Notes under the pieces: model-generated
Databases searched by the model: none
Seen by the model: the letters and a program-made list of their open reading frames with translations, nothing else
Told to the model about the DNA's origin: nothing
Program-made: the position numbers and the translations under genes
Shown: positions 21,227 through 28,231 of the stretch, piece by piece
Position numbering within the stretch: position 1 is the stretch's first letter
Layout of the letters: every line of letters begins with the position of its first letter
DNA from: Casp-actino8 sp037147055
Lineage (GTDB): Bacteria > Actinomycetota > Acidimicrobiia > Acidimicrobiales > Ilumatobacteraceae
Reading direction: 5' to 3'
Assembly: GCA_037147055.1 (NCBI GenBank)
Contig: JBAWVW010000021.1
Location: 1 to 28,231 of the forward strand
Length of the DNA: 28,231 nucleotides

Positions 21227-23803
21227 TTATTTAATAGCAGCAGCAATAGCTAATTCGGTCGTCTCACCGAGTCCAGCCACGCCATTGGAAACAGCGATGA
21301 TCCCATAGACGCGAGGGACGGCCGCTCCGCCAGTTCCCGAGATCAGCATTGAGCGTATCCACACCAAAGAATCTTTAACGATCAGAGGGGTCATTGGTCC
21401 GAAGCGAACTTGCGAACCGTTTGTATTGAGCAGGGTAATGATTCGCGCCAATTCAGGATCTGCATCAATAGCGCTCTGGGCTACTTGTGGGCTAGAGATC
21501 TTGTTTCCGTCACTGGATGTGAGACGAATGACTTGCAATCTCTGTGGACTGTCATGTGAGGCGATGATCATCGCTGCAAGAACATCGCGTCCGGATGAAA
21601 AATTTGAGGATGATCCAGTGTTGTACGTACGAAGCATCGACCACTGTGACTTACCAGCGACTGTATTGAAGCGAAAGACAGGCTGGGAGAGCGTATAGCC
21701 AGGCATGCCGACATCGGCGCCCGGCGCAGGTGAGATCATCCAGCGATCTTGACCGTTGAACAGAGATTCAGCATCGCTGACGTGGTAGCGACCTAGCAAA
21801 GAAGACTGCACAATGAATAAGTCTTTGGGATAGCGCAAATGAGCACGGAGCTCCTGAGACATTGATTCTGCTGGCTCAACCAAATGAGGCAGGACTTTTT
21901 TCCAAAGCCTCAAAATCGGATCTGTGCTTTGCTCAATATCTGATTCGTACAAGGTGGTTGTCCCCGTATTGGCATCAATCACTGCGCGCACGGCGGATCG
22001 CATGTAATTCAGTGGAATGCGCGCAATGTCGCTGCCGCTTGGCAATCCCTCTCGGCCGAATGATTGCGAATATGGGTACGAGTTTGAGGTTGTGTAGCCG
22101 TCGACGATCCAGACCACGTGATTGTCAACGATCGCCGCGTAAGGATCACTGTCCCAAGAAAGGAATGGTGCCAGTGCGGTAAGACGATCCTTGATCCCGC
22201 GGCGCAGGAGGATCTGGGAATCAGATGTGAGTTCGGAAGAAAGTGGGATCTGTAGATCACCGAGTGCGACACCAAGAATAGTGCGCTTGATGAAGGATCC
22301 AGTCTTGATTCCTGAATCGCCGATATATGAAACTCCGCCTTGTTGGATTCGTTTTGTGTTGACGATCGCCCACCAGTTCTCCAACCCCTCTCCGAAATAA
22401 GCAGGAGGAAGATCGTAGGCACCACTAAATTCGGCAACATCTGGTCGACCATTTTTGTCGCTATGTGTCGCAGAGGCCACGACGACCCCACCGCCATGGG
22501 TATACACCAAGCGTTCCTTGACCCAACCAGTTTCTGGCAAACCTCGGCGATCAGGTTGCCGTAAACCTAATACGAGTGCTCGGTATGTGCCATCAATCTC
22601 GTATCGATCGAGATCAACTTGTGTGACTCGAGTGCCACTTGTTCCTTCCAGGATCTGCAGTGCGGGTGCTAGAGATGAGACATCAAAAATTGGGGTTTCA
22701 CTTGTTTGTGCGATATCGGCAGCATCGGTTGAACTGGGTAGTCCGTTGCTAACCGAGATCTCCGATTCAGAAATATCGCCAAGTCCATAAGCGGTTCGTG
22801 TGGCCGCAAGGTTCTCGCCGATCGCAGTTAATTGCTTGTCACCCTCGGCAGGTGCAACGACTACCTTGTCGATAATCGCTGGCAACGCAACAAGAGCGAC
22901 CACGTGCACGATCGCCCATAGGGCTAAGCCTATTTTCGCCAACTTCATCTCGCGGGTAGTAATCGCATGAATCAACGAAGCAACCCCGAGTGCAGCAAAG
23001 GTTGCAGTTACCCATAGACCGGGGAGAACGAATGTTGTTTGCGTATAGCCGGCACCGACGAAGCCGCCCGAGTTATTAAGAACCTGCAGACGCCTCTGCA
23101 CGAACAAGTAATGAAATGTTTGGACAAGAAGAAAAAAACCGGCCAGCGAAAGCAGATGTGCCGATGCTGCTCGGCGCGATGGGACTGACTTGCTCCATCT
23201 GAATGCGCCCGAAGTCGAATGACCAGCCAGCGCCAAAAGAAAACTGAAAAAAGTTAATTGACGTAAAAATGATGTTGTGGTGTTGAGAAATGGCAACGAA
23301 AAAATATAGGAACCTAGATTTCCGCCGGTACCTGGAACGGAATTTGGTAAATCAAACCCGTCACGGAAAAGAATCCACTGTTGCCAAAAATTCGGGACGG
23401 TAGCCAAAGCCCGCCAAGTGACGTAGATACCAATTCCTGCGACGAGCCAATGATGTGCCAATCCCATTCGTGCGTGATACCAACGCATGACGCGGTTGTT
23501 GGGGGCAAGAACGCGACGCCCAGTGTGCCAGATGAAAAAAACCGTTGTGCCCAAAATGGCTAAAATCACGGTGAAGGCAAGAAGAAAGAGTTGTGTCTGA
23601 GCGACAATTCGCACCCGCCACAGCGGGGCATCAGTCACACTGTGCGACCACCAGCGGTCAACGATGATCGTGGCTAGGACTCGTAATCCTAGAAAGGCGA
23701 GGACGGCGGCGGCTAATGAGGTGACGAGAACGCGCTGGCGTCTCGAACTACGTTCAAGTCGGGCGACAATGGGGAAACGGGAAAATTTTGAAACTTCTGA
23801 CAC
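21227..23803 (-). CDS. UPF0182 family large membrane protein
   Basis: An 858-residue protein with about seven helices in the first 330 residues, then a long soluble, probably external domain. The segment LVYTHGGGVVVASATH is the conserved UPF0182 (COG1615) element (THG-x-GVV), followed by the expected YFGEGLENWW region. The family is common in Actinobacteria and cyanobacteria and its function is not established. Starts with a GTG at 23803. The gene is divergent from the polysaccharide exporter (94-bp gap) and lies upstream of the ABC exporter with a 74-bp gap holding that operon's promoter. Confidence 0.9.
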   Translation of the reverse strand: MSEVSKFSRFPIVARLERSSRRQRVLVTSLAAAVLAFLGLRVLATIIVDRWWSHSVTDAPLWRVRIVAQTQLFLLAFTVILAILGTTVFFIWHTGRRVLAPNNRVMRWYHARMGLAHHWLVAGIGIYVTWRALATVPNFWQQWILFRDGFDLPNSVPGTGGNLGSYIFSLPFLNTTTSFLRQLTFFSFLLALAGHSTSGAFRWSKSVPSRRAASAHLLSLAGFFLLVQTFHYLFVQRRLQVLNNSGGFVGAGYTQTTFVLPGLWVTATFAALGVASLIHAITTREMKLAKIGLALWAIVHVVALVALPAIIDKVVVAPAEGDKQLTAIGENLAATRTAYGLGDISESEISVSNGLPSSTDAADIAQTSETPIFDVSSLAPALQILEGTSGTRVTQVDLDRYEIDGTYRALVLGLRQPDRRGLPETGWVKERLVYTHGGGVVVASATHSDKNGRPDVAEFSGAYDLPPAYFGEGLENWWAIVNTKRIQQGGVSYIGDSGIKTGSFIKRTILGVALGDLQIPLSSELTSDSQILLRRGIKDRLTALAPFLSWDSDPYAAIVDNHVVWIVDGYTTSNSYPYSQSFGREGLPSGSDIARIPLNYMRSAVRAVIDANTGTTTLYESDIEQSTDPILRLWKKVLPHLVEPAESMSQELRAHLRYPKDLFIVQSSLLGRYHVSDAESLFNGQDRWMISPAPGADVGMPGYTLSQPVFRFNTVAGKSQWSMLRTYNTGSSSNFSSGRDVLAAMIIASHDSPQRLQVIRLTSSDGNKISSPQVAQSAIDADPELARIITLLNTNGSQVRFGPMTPLIVKDSLVWIRSMLISGTGGAAVPRVYGIIAVSNGVAGLGETTELAIAAAIK

Positions 23804-23897
23804 GCTCGTAAACGATAGGCGACAACTAACTACATGGGGGGCTCATTGGGGCGATTTCAGGATATGGAGATGGCGTTTGGGATAACCTCTAAGGGTT

Positions 23898-24761
23898 ATG
23901 ACTCTTCAAAAAGATCCAGATCCTGACTCCGCTGATCAGGATCAGGGTCTGTTCTCGTTGAACAAAGCAGAATCTTCGCAAGCGTATATCGCAGAAATTT
24001 GGAAGCGTCGTGATTTTGCATTGAGTCTTCCGATTGAAGAACTGCAGTCCTCGCATAAAGACACTTTGTTTGGCAACATCTGGCACTTGGGAAATCCGCT
24101 GTTGAGTGCTGCGGTTTATTATCTCATTTTCGGACAATTTCTTGCGGTGAGTCGAGGCGTTAACAATTTTGTCGTTTGGCTCATTATCGGTGTTTTTGCT
24201 TATCAGTTGACATCTGGAACGATTCTCGGTGGGGCCACATCCATCGCTAGTCGTCAGGGTTTAATGCGATCGTTCAGATTTCCTCGTGCAATTGTTCCGA
24301 TCTCAAACATGATTGGAGAATTATTGGCTTTCGCTTTTCAATTCCTCGTCATTGTGATATTCGCGTTTGCAACTGGAGTGGGTCCATCCCGTCGCTGGTT
24401 TCTGTTACCCGTCATTCTCCTGATTCACACGGCTTTCAATCTTGGCGGTTCTCTTATTGCCGCGCGTTTAAATGATGGATTTCGCGACATCCAGCAATTG
24501 ATTCCTTTTGTTTTGCGTTTAGCGATGTATGCCTCGGGGGTCATGTTTCCACTTGATCGAATCGTTGGACGCAACAACCTCGTGGACTGGCTGGTTCGGT
24601 TGAATCCGATTGCATCTTTGATCAACTTTTATAGGTGGATGATTCTGGGAACACAATTGAATGTCACAACATCAGCATTGACGGTCGTTGAATCTTTGTT
24701 GATTCTCTGGTTTGGTTTTAGATTTTTTAAGGTTGCTGAATACAGATACGGGCAGCAATGA
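23898..24761 (+). CDS. polysaccharide ABC exporter permease (Wzm/TagG type)
   Basis: A 287-residue ABC-2 permease with a 60-residue cytosolic N-terminus followed by six helices. LWHLGNPLLSAAVYYLIFG-like sequence at about 75-95 (here IWHLGNPLLSAAVYYLIFG) and SFRFPRAIVPIS are typical of exporters of lipid-linked glycans such as teichoic acid, O-antigen or mycobacterial galactan. The ATPase partner starts within its stop (ATGA, 4-bp overlap). The start codon lies in a small inverted repeat, ATAACC-6-GGTTAT (23882-23899). Confidence 0.9.
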   Translation: MTLQKDPDPDSADQDQGLFSLNKAESSQAYIAEIWKRRDFALSLPIEELQSSHKDTLFGNIWHLGNPLLSAAVYYLIFGQFLAVSRGVNNFVVWLIIGVFAYQLTSGTILGGATSIASRQGLMRSFRFPRAIVPISNMIGELLAFAFQFLVIVIFAFATGVGPSRRWFLLPVILLIHTAFNLGGSLIAARLNDGFRDIQQLIPFVLRLAMYASGVMFPLDRIVGRNNLVDWLVRLNPIASLINFYRWMILGTQLNVTTSALTVVESLLILWFGFRFFKVAEYRYGQQ

Positions 24762-25483
24762 CGGAGTTATCTGTTCGGGTAACTGATCTTCATATTGAGT
24801 TTGAAGTCTTTGGTGACCGACGAGCGGGCTTGCGTCAGCGCTTTGCTACTCAGGAGGGTTCCGGACGGCGGATCATTAAGGCAGTCAATGGCGTCTCTTT
24901 TGAAACGCGTCGGGGTGAAGCCATCGGAGTCATTGGGTCAAATGGTTCGGGTAAGTCCACCTTGCTTTCGGCACTCGCGGGTCTTATCAAGCCGACAAGT
25001 GGCGAAATCTTGGTTTCGTGCGAACCAAAATTATTGGGGGTTGGAGCGGTCTTGCTCAATGGTGCCACTGGTATCCGAAATATTCGGCTTGGTTGTTTGG
25101 CACTAGGAATGAGTAGTGAAGAACTTGATAGCAGAGTTGCCGAAATTGTGGAATTCACTGGCTTAGGGGAAGCGATTGATCGACCACTCAAAACATATTC
25201 GGCAGGTATGCGCGCACGGTTGCATTTTGCGATTTCTACAGCGGTACAACCTGAGATCTTGCTCGTCGATGAAGCCCTATCGGTTGGGGATAAGGAATTT
25301 AGGAAGAGGTCGCGTGCGAAAATTGAATCCCTGCTTGCCAACGCCGGGACTCTGTTTTTGGTGAGCCATTCAACGAGTGAAATTGAAAGATTATGTACTC
25401 GTGGTTTATGGCTTGAAAACGGAAAGATGCTTGCCGACGGCCCGATAGCAGATGTCATCGCTGAATATGGGACCGATACGTGA
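24758..25483 (+). CDS. polysaccharide ABC exporter ATP-binding protein (Wzt/TagH type)
   Basis: A 241-residue ATPase. Walker A GSNGSGKS is at 60-67, signature YSAGMRARL at 147-155 (the YS-x-GM form typical of glycan exporters), Walker B ILLVDEALSVGD at 167-178 and the switch His at 204. It stops without the C-terminal carbohydrate-binding domain found in some O-antigen exporters, so like the mycobacterial galactan ATPase it probably does not read a terminal sugar cap. It pairs with the permease upstream. No glycosyltransferase genes are in the window, so the glycan is unknown. Confidence 0.92.
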   Translation: MTELSVRVTDLHIEFEVFGDRRAGLRQRFATQEGSGRRIIKAVNGVSFETRRGEAIGVIGSNGSGKSTLLSALAGLIKPTSGEILVSCEPKLLGVGAVLLNGATGIRNIRLGCLALGMSSEELDSRVAEIVEFTGLGEAIDRPLKTYSAGMRARLHFAISTAVQPEILLVDEALSVGDKEFRKRSRAKIESLLANAGTLFLVSHSTSEIERLCTRGLWLENGKMLADGPIADVIAEYGTDT

Positions 25484-25506
25484 GGTGTTATGAGCGCGTT
25501 GTTTGC

Positions 25507-25512
25507 TAGGTT
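25507..25512 (+). promoter_or_regulatory. candidate -10 of the mycoredoxin gene (leaderless)
   Basis: TAGGTT fits the actinobacterial TAnnnT form and ends 6 bp before the GTG start codon. The -35 region is poor, so the call rests on the -10 and its spacing. Confidence 0.35.
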
Positions 25513-25518
25513 GAAGGC

Positions 25519-25755
25519 GTGACGTTCACGATGTACTCAACCAAATGGTGTGGCTATTGCCAAAGACTTAAGCGCGACCTGAACGATGTCGGTATTGAGT
25601 TTGAAGAAGTTGATATCGAACTCGTGCCCGAGGCTGCAGATTTAGTTGGTGCTGCCAATAACGGCAACTACACGGTACCGACCTTGATTTTTTCTGATGG
25701 TACGGCGATGACGAATCCGTCGCTGGCGAAAATACGCGAGCATCTCGGCGTATAA
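25519..25755 (+). CDS. mycoredoxin-like glutaredoxin
   Basis: A 78-residue glutaredoxin fold with active site CGYC (Cys11, Cys14) in YSTKWCGYCQRLK and the cis-Pro element NYTVPTLIF. In Actinobacteria, proteins of this kind (Mrx1) reduce mycothiol mixed disulfides. The GTG start at 25519 gives the expected short first strand, MTFTMYSTKWC. TAGGTT ends 6 bp before it and is a candidate -10 for a leaderless mRNA. A nested inverted repeat begins 16 bp after the stop. Confidence 0.9.
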   Translation: MTFTMYSTKWCGYCQRLKRDLNDVGIEFEEVDIELVPEAADLVGAANNGNYTVPTLIFSDGTAMTNPSLAKIREHLGV

Positions 25756-25770
25756 GCAGTTTAGTTCGGG

Positions 25771-25819
25771 GTTCTGGGTCGTTATTTGGACACTCAGTGT
25801 CGGTATCGGGACCCAGAAC
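25771..25819. repeat. nested inverted repeat downstream of the mycoredoxin gene
   Basis: GTTCTGGGTC (25771-25780) pairs perfectly with GACCCAGAAC (25810-25819). Inside is a second perfect palindrome, GACACTCAGTGTC (25789-25801), flanked by two 8-nt linkers. As RNA it would be a long stem with an internal hairpin. No T-run follows on either strand, so it is not a standard terminator. The rest of the 276-bp gap (25756-26031) shows only a 29-codon open frame at 25824-25913 with no support. Confidence 0.65.
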
Positions 25820-26019
25820 ACCAATGTTTCCCATGTTTATATGGAGCACGAGACGACGACGTATTCATCGCCATTGGTTTGAGTTATATGAGCAACGGGA
25901 TGTTGATCGCTAAGGTGACGGTTGTCAGACCATGGATTTCGCCAGGACTCTCGTGAACGTTGAACAAAGGAAGGTTTCACTGATAGGCCGATACTGTTTT
26001 TTGCGTGGGCTCAGTGGTC

Positions 26020-26025
26020 TAAAGT
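26020..26025 (+). promoter_or_regulatory. candidate -10 of the cupin gene (leaderless)
   Basis: TAAAGT ends 6 bp before the ATG at 26032. A weak TTTTTG hexamer lies 16 bp upstream of it. No Shine-Dalgarno is visible, consistent with a leaderless transcript. Confidence 0.4.
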
Positions 26026-26031
26026 TACAGA

Positions 26032-26406
26032 ATGGGCGTCAGCGTGAAGAAGAATTATTTTCAAGGTCTGCGTGGAGCGCTTGAAGACATCGCTCGGGAT
26101 GAGTTCTGGCCGACGACATTCATTTCTGAACCGTCTGCCCCGCCAGATGTGCATTGGCATGCCTGCGACGTTCATGGATACATCATCAGTGGCAACTCAA
26201 CAATTCTTGACGGCGAAACCGGGCAATGGTTGACGCTGGAGCCAGGAGACAAGTTGGTCATTCCCGCCGGGGCTCTGCACATTGAAGGAGAGTCTGAAAG
26301 CACCGTCGTTTACGTTGTGGCGACCCGTGATCAGGCGCCGTTCAAGGAAGTTTTTCGGCTACTGCCCGCTGATGATCCTCTGCGCCCGCAATCATCAGAT
26401 CTTTAA
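26032..26406 (+). CDS. cupin domain protein
   Basis: A 124-residue single cupin barrel. Motif 1 is HWHACDVHGYIISG (His41, His43, with Asp46 or His48 as possible further ligands), and motif 2 is PGDKLVIPAGALHIEG (His83). These residues would bind one divalent metal. Small cupins of this kind range from enzymes to sugar or ligand binders, and nothing here fixes the role. The ATG at 26032 follows a leaderless-type -10. It ends 9 bp from the stop of the convergent hydrolase gene. Confidence 0.85.
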   Translation: MGVSVKKNYFQGLRGALEDIARDEFWPTTFISEPSAPPDVHWHACDVHGYIISGNSTILDGETGQWLTLEPGDKLVIPAGALHIEGESESTVVYVVATRDQAPFKEVFRLLPADDPLRPQSSDL

Positions 26407-26415
26407 TCGTTGTCA

Positions 26416-27372
26416 TTAACTGATTTGCCCTTGGAGCCAACTGTTGGTTTCCGCGATAGCTCGACGTGAGATAGCCGTGAAGTCTCCGAAAGTGTCAAAG
26501 CCATGGGGCGCACCAGGATACACATGTAGTTCAACCGCCACGCCGGCATGGCGCAGGCGTACTGCGTAATCGATATCTTCGTCGGAGAAACCGTCAAGCG
26601 CGCCGACGGAGATCAGTGTTGGGGGTAATCCGCTGAGGTCAGTGGCCCGCGCAGGCGCGGCATATGGTTCAACATCGCTTGTTCCTTTTTTGTCACCGAG
26701 ATAAGCGGTCCAACCAAAGGTGTTGGCTGCAGGAGACCAGATTGGATCAGACCAAGTACTGGAAACTGTGATTTGACGATCGTCAATCATTGGGTAAATG
26801 AGAAGTTGAAAAGCGACGGATAGATCTCCACGATCGTGCGCGAGTAAGGCCAGCCCGGCCGCTAGGCCCGCGCCAGCACTTGCACCACCGATGCCGATTC
26901 GTGTTGCGTCGATGCCGAGTGATTCCGCATTTTGGTGAACCCACGCCAAACCTGCGTAGCAATCTTCAAGTGGCGTGGGGTAGGGGTACTCGGGTGCAAG
27001 ACGGTAGTCGACTGATACGCCGACAATCCCGTATTCATTACACCAAGAGTCAAAGCGTGCATCATCCATCTTGTTATCACCGAGAACTAACCCACCGCCG
27101 TGCATCCAATACACACAGGGACGCTGACCGACGAGATTTTTGGGTCGATGCACTCGCAGAGTCGCGGTGCCACGATCGACGAGGACATGGTCGGTACGTT
27201 CGATTGTGTCCGATAGTGGCGGAGGTGGTGTGGCGGAGAACATTGCCCGAATATCAACGATTGATTCATTGGTCAGCGATGCCAAGACGCCACCGATGTC
27301 GACGGGTGAGGCAGCCAGGAGAGCGGATATCTCTGGGTCAAGCAATGGGCGGATGTCAAGTGGTTGAGTCAC
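26416..27372 (-). CDS. alpha/beta hydrolase, hormone-sensitive lipase (HSL) family esterase
   Basis: A 318-residue carboxylesterase-like protein. The HSL oxyanion motif HGGG is at 91-94, the nucleophile Ser165 lies in GGASAG, and the other triad members are Asp260 (VGALDGFSDE) and His290 (GAPHGFD). The YRLAPEYPYP segment at 123-132 is also typical. These enzymes hydrolyse short-chain esters; the natural substrate is unknown. Start is a GTG at 27372. The hydrolase does not appear to share an operon with any neighbour. Confidence 0.93.
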   Translation of the reverse strand: MTQPLDIRPLLDPEISALLAASPVDIGGVLASLTNESIVDIRAMFSATPPPPLSDTIERTDHVLVDRGTATLRVHRPKNLVGQRPCVYWMHGGGLVLGDNKMDDARFDSWCNEYGIVGVSVDYRLAPEYPYPTPLEDCYAGLAWVHQNAESLGIDATRIGIGGASAGAGLAAGLALLAHDRGDLSVAFQLLIYPMIDDRQITVSSTWSDPIWSPAANTFGWTAYLGDKKGTSDVEPYAAPARATDLSGLPPTLISVGALDGFSDEDIDYAVRLRHAGVAVELHVYPGAPHGFDTFGDFTAISRRAIAETNSWLQGQIS

Positions 27373-27579
27373 GGTTCAATACTGCCATCTTGGGTCCAAC
27401 AGTTTCGTCACGAGTGGCGTGTCGTCGGTAAACCTGTGATCTGAGAACGGTCTTATTGCGGACAAATCTTTCCGACATGGGCGCATTTGTCCAGCCCTGG
27501 GTGGGTTTCACAGGCAAACCGGCCCAGTTACGCGTTTGGCCGTTTTCGGCTGGGGGTTGTTTTAAGCGTCCTGAGACCC

Positions 27580-27608
27580 TTGTCAAAGTCAATAAAAAGT
27601 TGTATAAC
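27580..27608 (+). promoter_or_regulatory. sigma70-type promoter of the secreted protein gene
   Basis: TTGTCA (27580-27585) and TATAAC (27603-27608) are exactly 17 bp apart, a good match to consensus. The predicted start near 27615 leaves a leader of about 34 nt, which contains the Shine-Dalgarno AGGGGA (27638-27643) 5 bp before the ATG. The remainder of the gap from 27373 contains only weak, imperfect inverted repeats. Confidence 0.7.
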
Positions 27609-27648
27609 CTTCTTAAAGATAGTTGAACTAACAAAAAAGGGGATACTA

Positions 27649-28231
27649 ATGAGAACGACGAAAACACTCGTTATATCAGTAGTGGTGGCCTTCGGTCTGA
27701 TGGTCACAACTCAGGTCGCCAACGCGGCACCAAAACAAACTGTCACGTTTAGCGTGACTGGCGATTGCAAGGACGAGCAAGAGATGATTGAAGGTGAGTC
27801 GACCAACAATTGCAAAATTGTGGTCCAAATTTCACCGACAACTCCTGCAAGATCTGCAATATTGGAGCAACTCAACGATGACGATGGGTGGGATCAAGTT
27901 TCCAAAGCTAACTCAAAGTCTGGAAAGATCGCCTTTTTAATTGATGCAACGGATGCAGATGATGCATGGCTTGACGGAGACTTTACATTTCGTGTCACTG
28001 TAAAAAAATCTGGTACGAACAAGGTCGCGCGCTCAGATGAATACATATTCACATTTATTAATGCGGAATCCTTAGTAGAGGATGGAGAAGGTACTGGAGA
28101 GGGAAGTGTAAAGCAAGGAAGCAAGTCAACCGGTAATACAAAATTAGATGGCATTCTTGACAACATTGATAACAAGAACACCAAATATGACGACAATTGC
28201 ACGAAGAAATTTGCGGCAACGGATTGCAACT
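27649..28231 (+). CDS. secreted protein of unknown function, 3' end outside the window
   Basis: At least 194 residues, open at the window edge. A classical signal peptide (basic MRTTK, hydrophobic core, cleavage expected after ANA at 24-26) indicates export. The mature part begins with a beta-rich stretch (TVTFSVTGDC.., FTFRVTVKK), which resembles an Ig-like or similar beta-sandwich. It is followed by an acidic, Gly- and Ser-rich linker (about 138-162) and an Asn/Asp-rich segment. Cys40, Cys55, Cys184 and Cys193 could form disulfides. Codon use is visibly richer in A and T than the upstream genes, which may mean recent acquisition or a surface protein under different selection. I do not recognise a family. 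Confidence 0.8.
   Translation, partial: MRTTKTLVISVVVAFGLMVTTQVANAAPKQTVTFSVTGDCKDEQEMIEGESTNNCKIVVQISPTTPARSAILEQLNDDDGWDQVSKANSKSGKIAFLIDATDADDAWLDGDFTFRVTVKKSGTNKVARSDEYIFTFINAESLVEDGEGTGEGSVKQGSKSTGNTKLDGILDNIDNKNTKYDDNCTKKFAATDCN

Noticed and set aside
27520..27565. GC-rich imperfect hairpins followed by a short T-run as a terminator
   Set aside because: Stems are only about four base pairs and no plus-strand gene ends just upstream.
27356..27667. Minus-strand 103-codon frame between the esterase and the secreted protein
   Set aside because: It overlaps a strong plus-strand promoter and both flanking gene starts, with no family similarity.
1..28231. CRISPR arrays, insertion sequences, integrases or prophage genes
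   Set aside because: I saw no regularly spaced repeats, transposase or integrase motifs, or phage structural genes. The one phage-like family member at 14338 stands alone in a bacterial operon.

Overview
The window looks like a chromosomal segment of an actinobacterium. A WhiB-type iron-sulfur regulator, a mycoredoxin-like protein, a clpS-DUF2017 pair, a UPF0182 membrane protein and a Wzm/Wzt pair of the mycobacterial galactan-export type all point that way. Several candidate promoters place a -10 hexamer about 6 nt before the start codon, which suggests leaderless mRNAs. Base composition looks intermediate (near 50% GC by eye, not counted), and subunit II of the oxidase carries a fused cytochrome c. 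Together these suggest an Acidimicrobiia-like lineage (for example freshwater Ilumatobacteraceae) rather than a high-GC Streptomyces or Mycobacterium. The taxon is an inference.

Left end (1-950, minus strand): a tRNA-Glu cut by the window edge, then DUF2017 and clpS. Centre left (972-10654, plus strand): a large aa3-type cytochrome c oxidase region. It holds ctaB (heme O synthase), an unusual three-gene module, then ctaC with fused cytochrome c, ctaD, ctaE, a small subunit IV and ctaG. The three-gene module (2095-5472) is the most interesting part. Its first gene is a clear subunit I homologue in which every heme and copper ligand is replaced. Its second is a subunit III-like protein without the usual His and Asp signature residues. 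Its third is a multi-spanning membrane protein with a cupredoxin-like external domain. It looks like a non-catalytic copy of a heme-copper oxidase core kept beside the real one.

Middle (10658-16994): an ABC-2 exporter (minus), serS and pdxH (plus), then a minus-strand operon tlpA/resA-like, ccdA and a poly-gamma-glutamate hydrolase-like gene, and a whiB-family gene. CcdA and the TlpA-like protein could supply reductant for making the cytochrome c domain of CtaC. Between whiB and the next operon is a small transcription unit (64 codons) with a good leaderless promoter and a perfect 12-bp terminator hairpin.

Right part (17533-28231): a heterodimeric ABC exporter with one degenerate ATP site and a palindrome over its promoter, a UPF0182 membrane protein, a Wzm/Wzt-like polysaccharide exporter, a mycoredoxin-like glutaredoxin, a cupin, an HSL-type alpha/beta hydrolase, and the start of a secreted protein with visibly more A+T than its neighbours, cut by the window edge.
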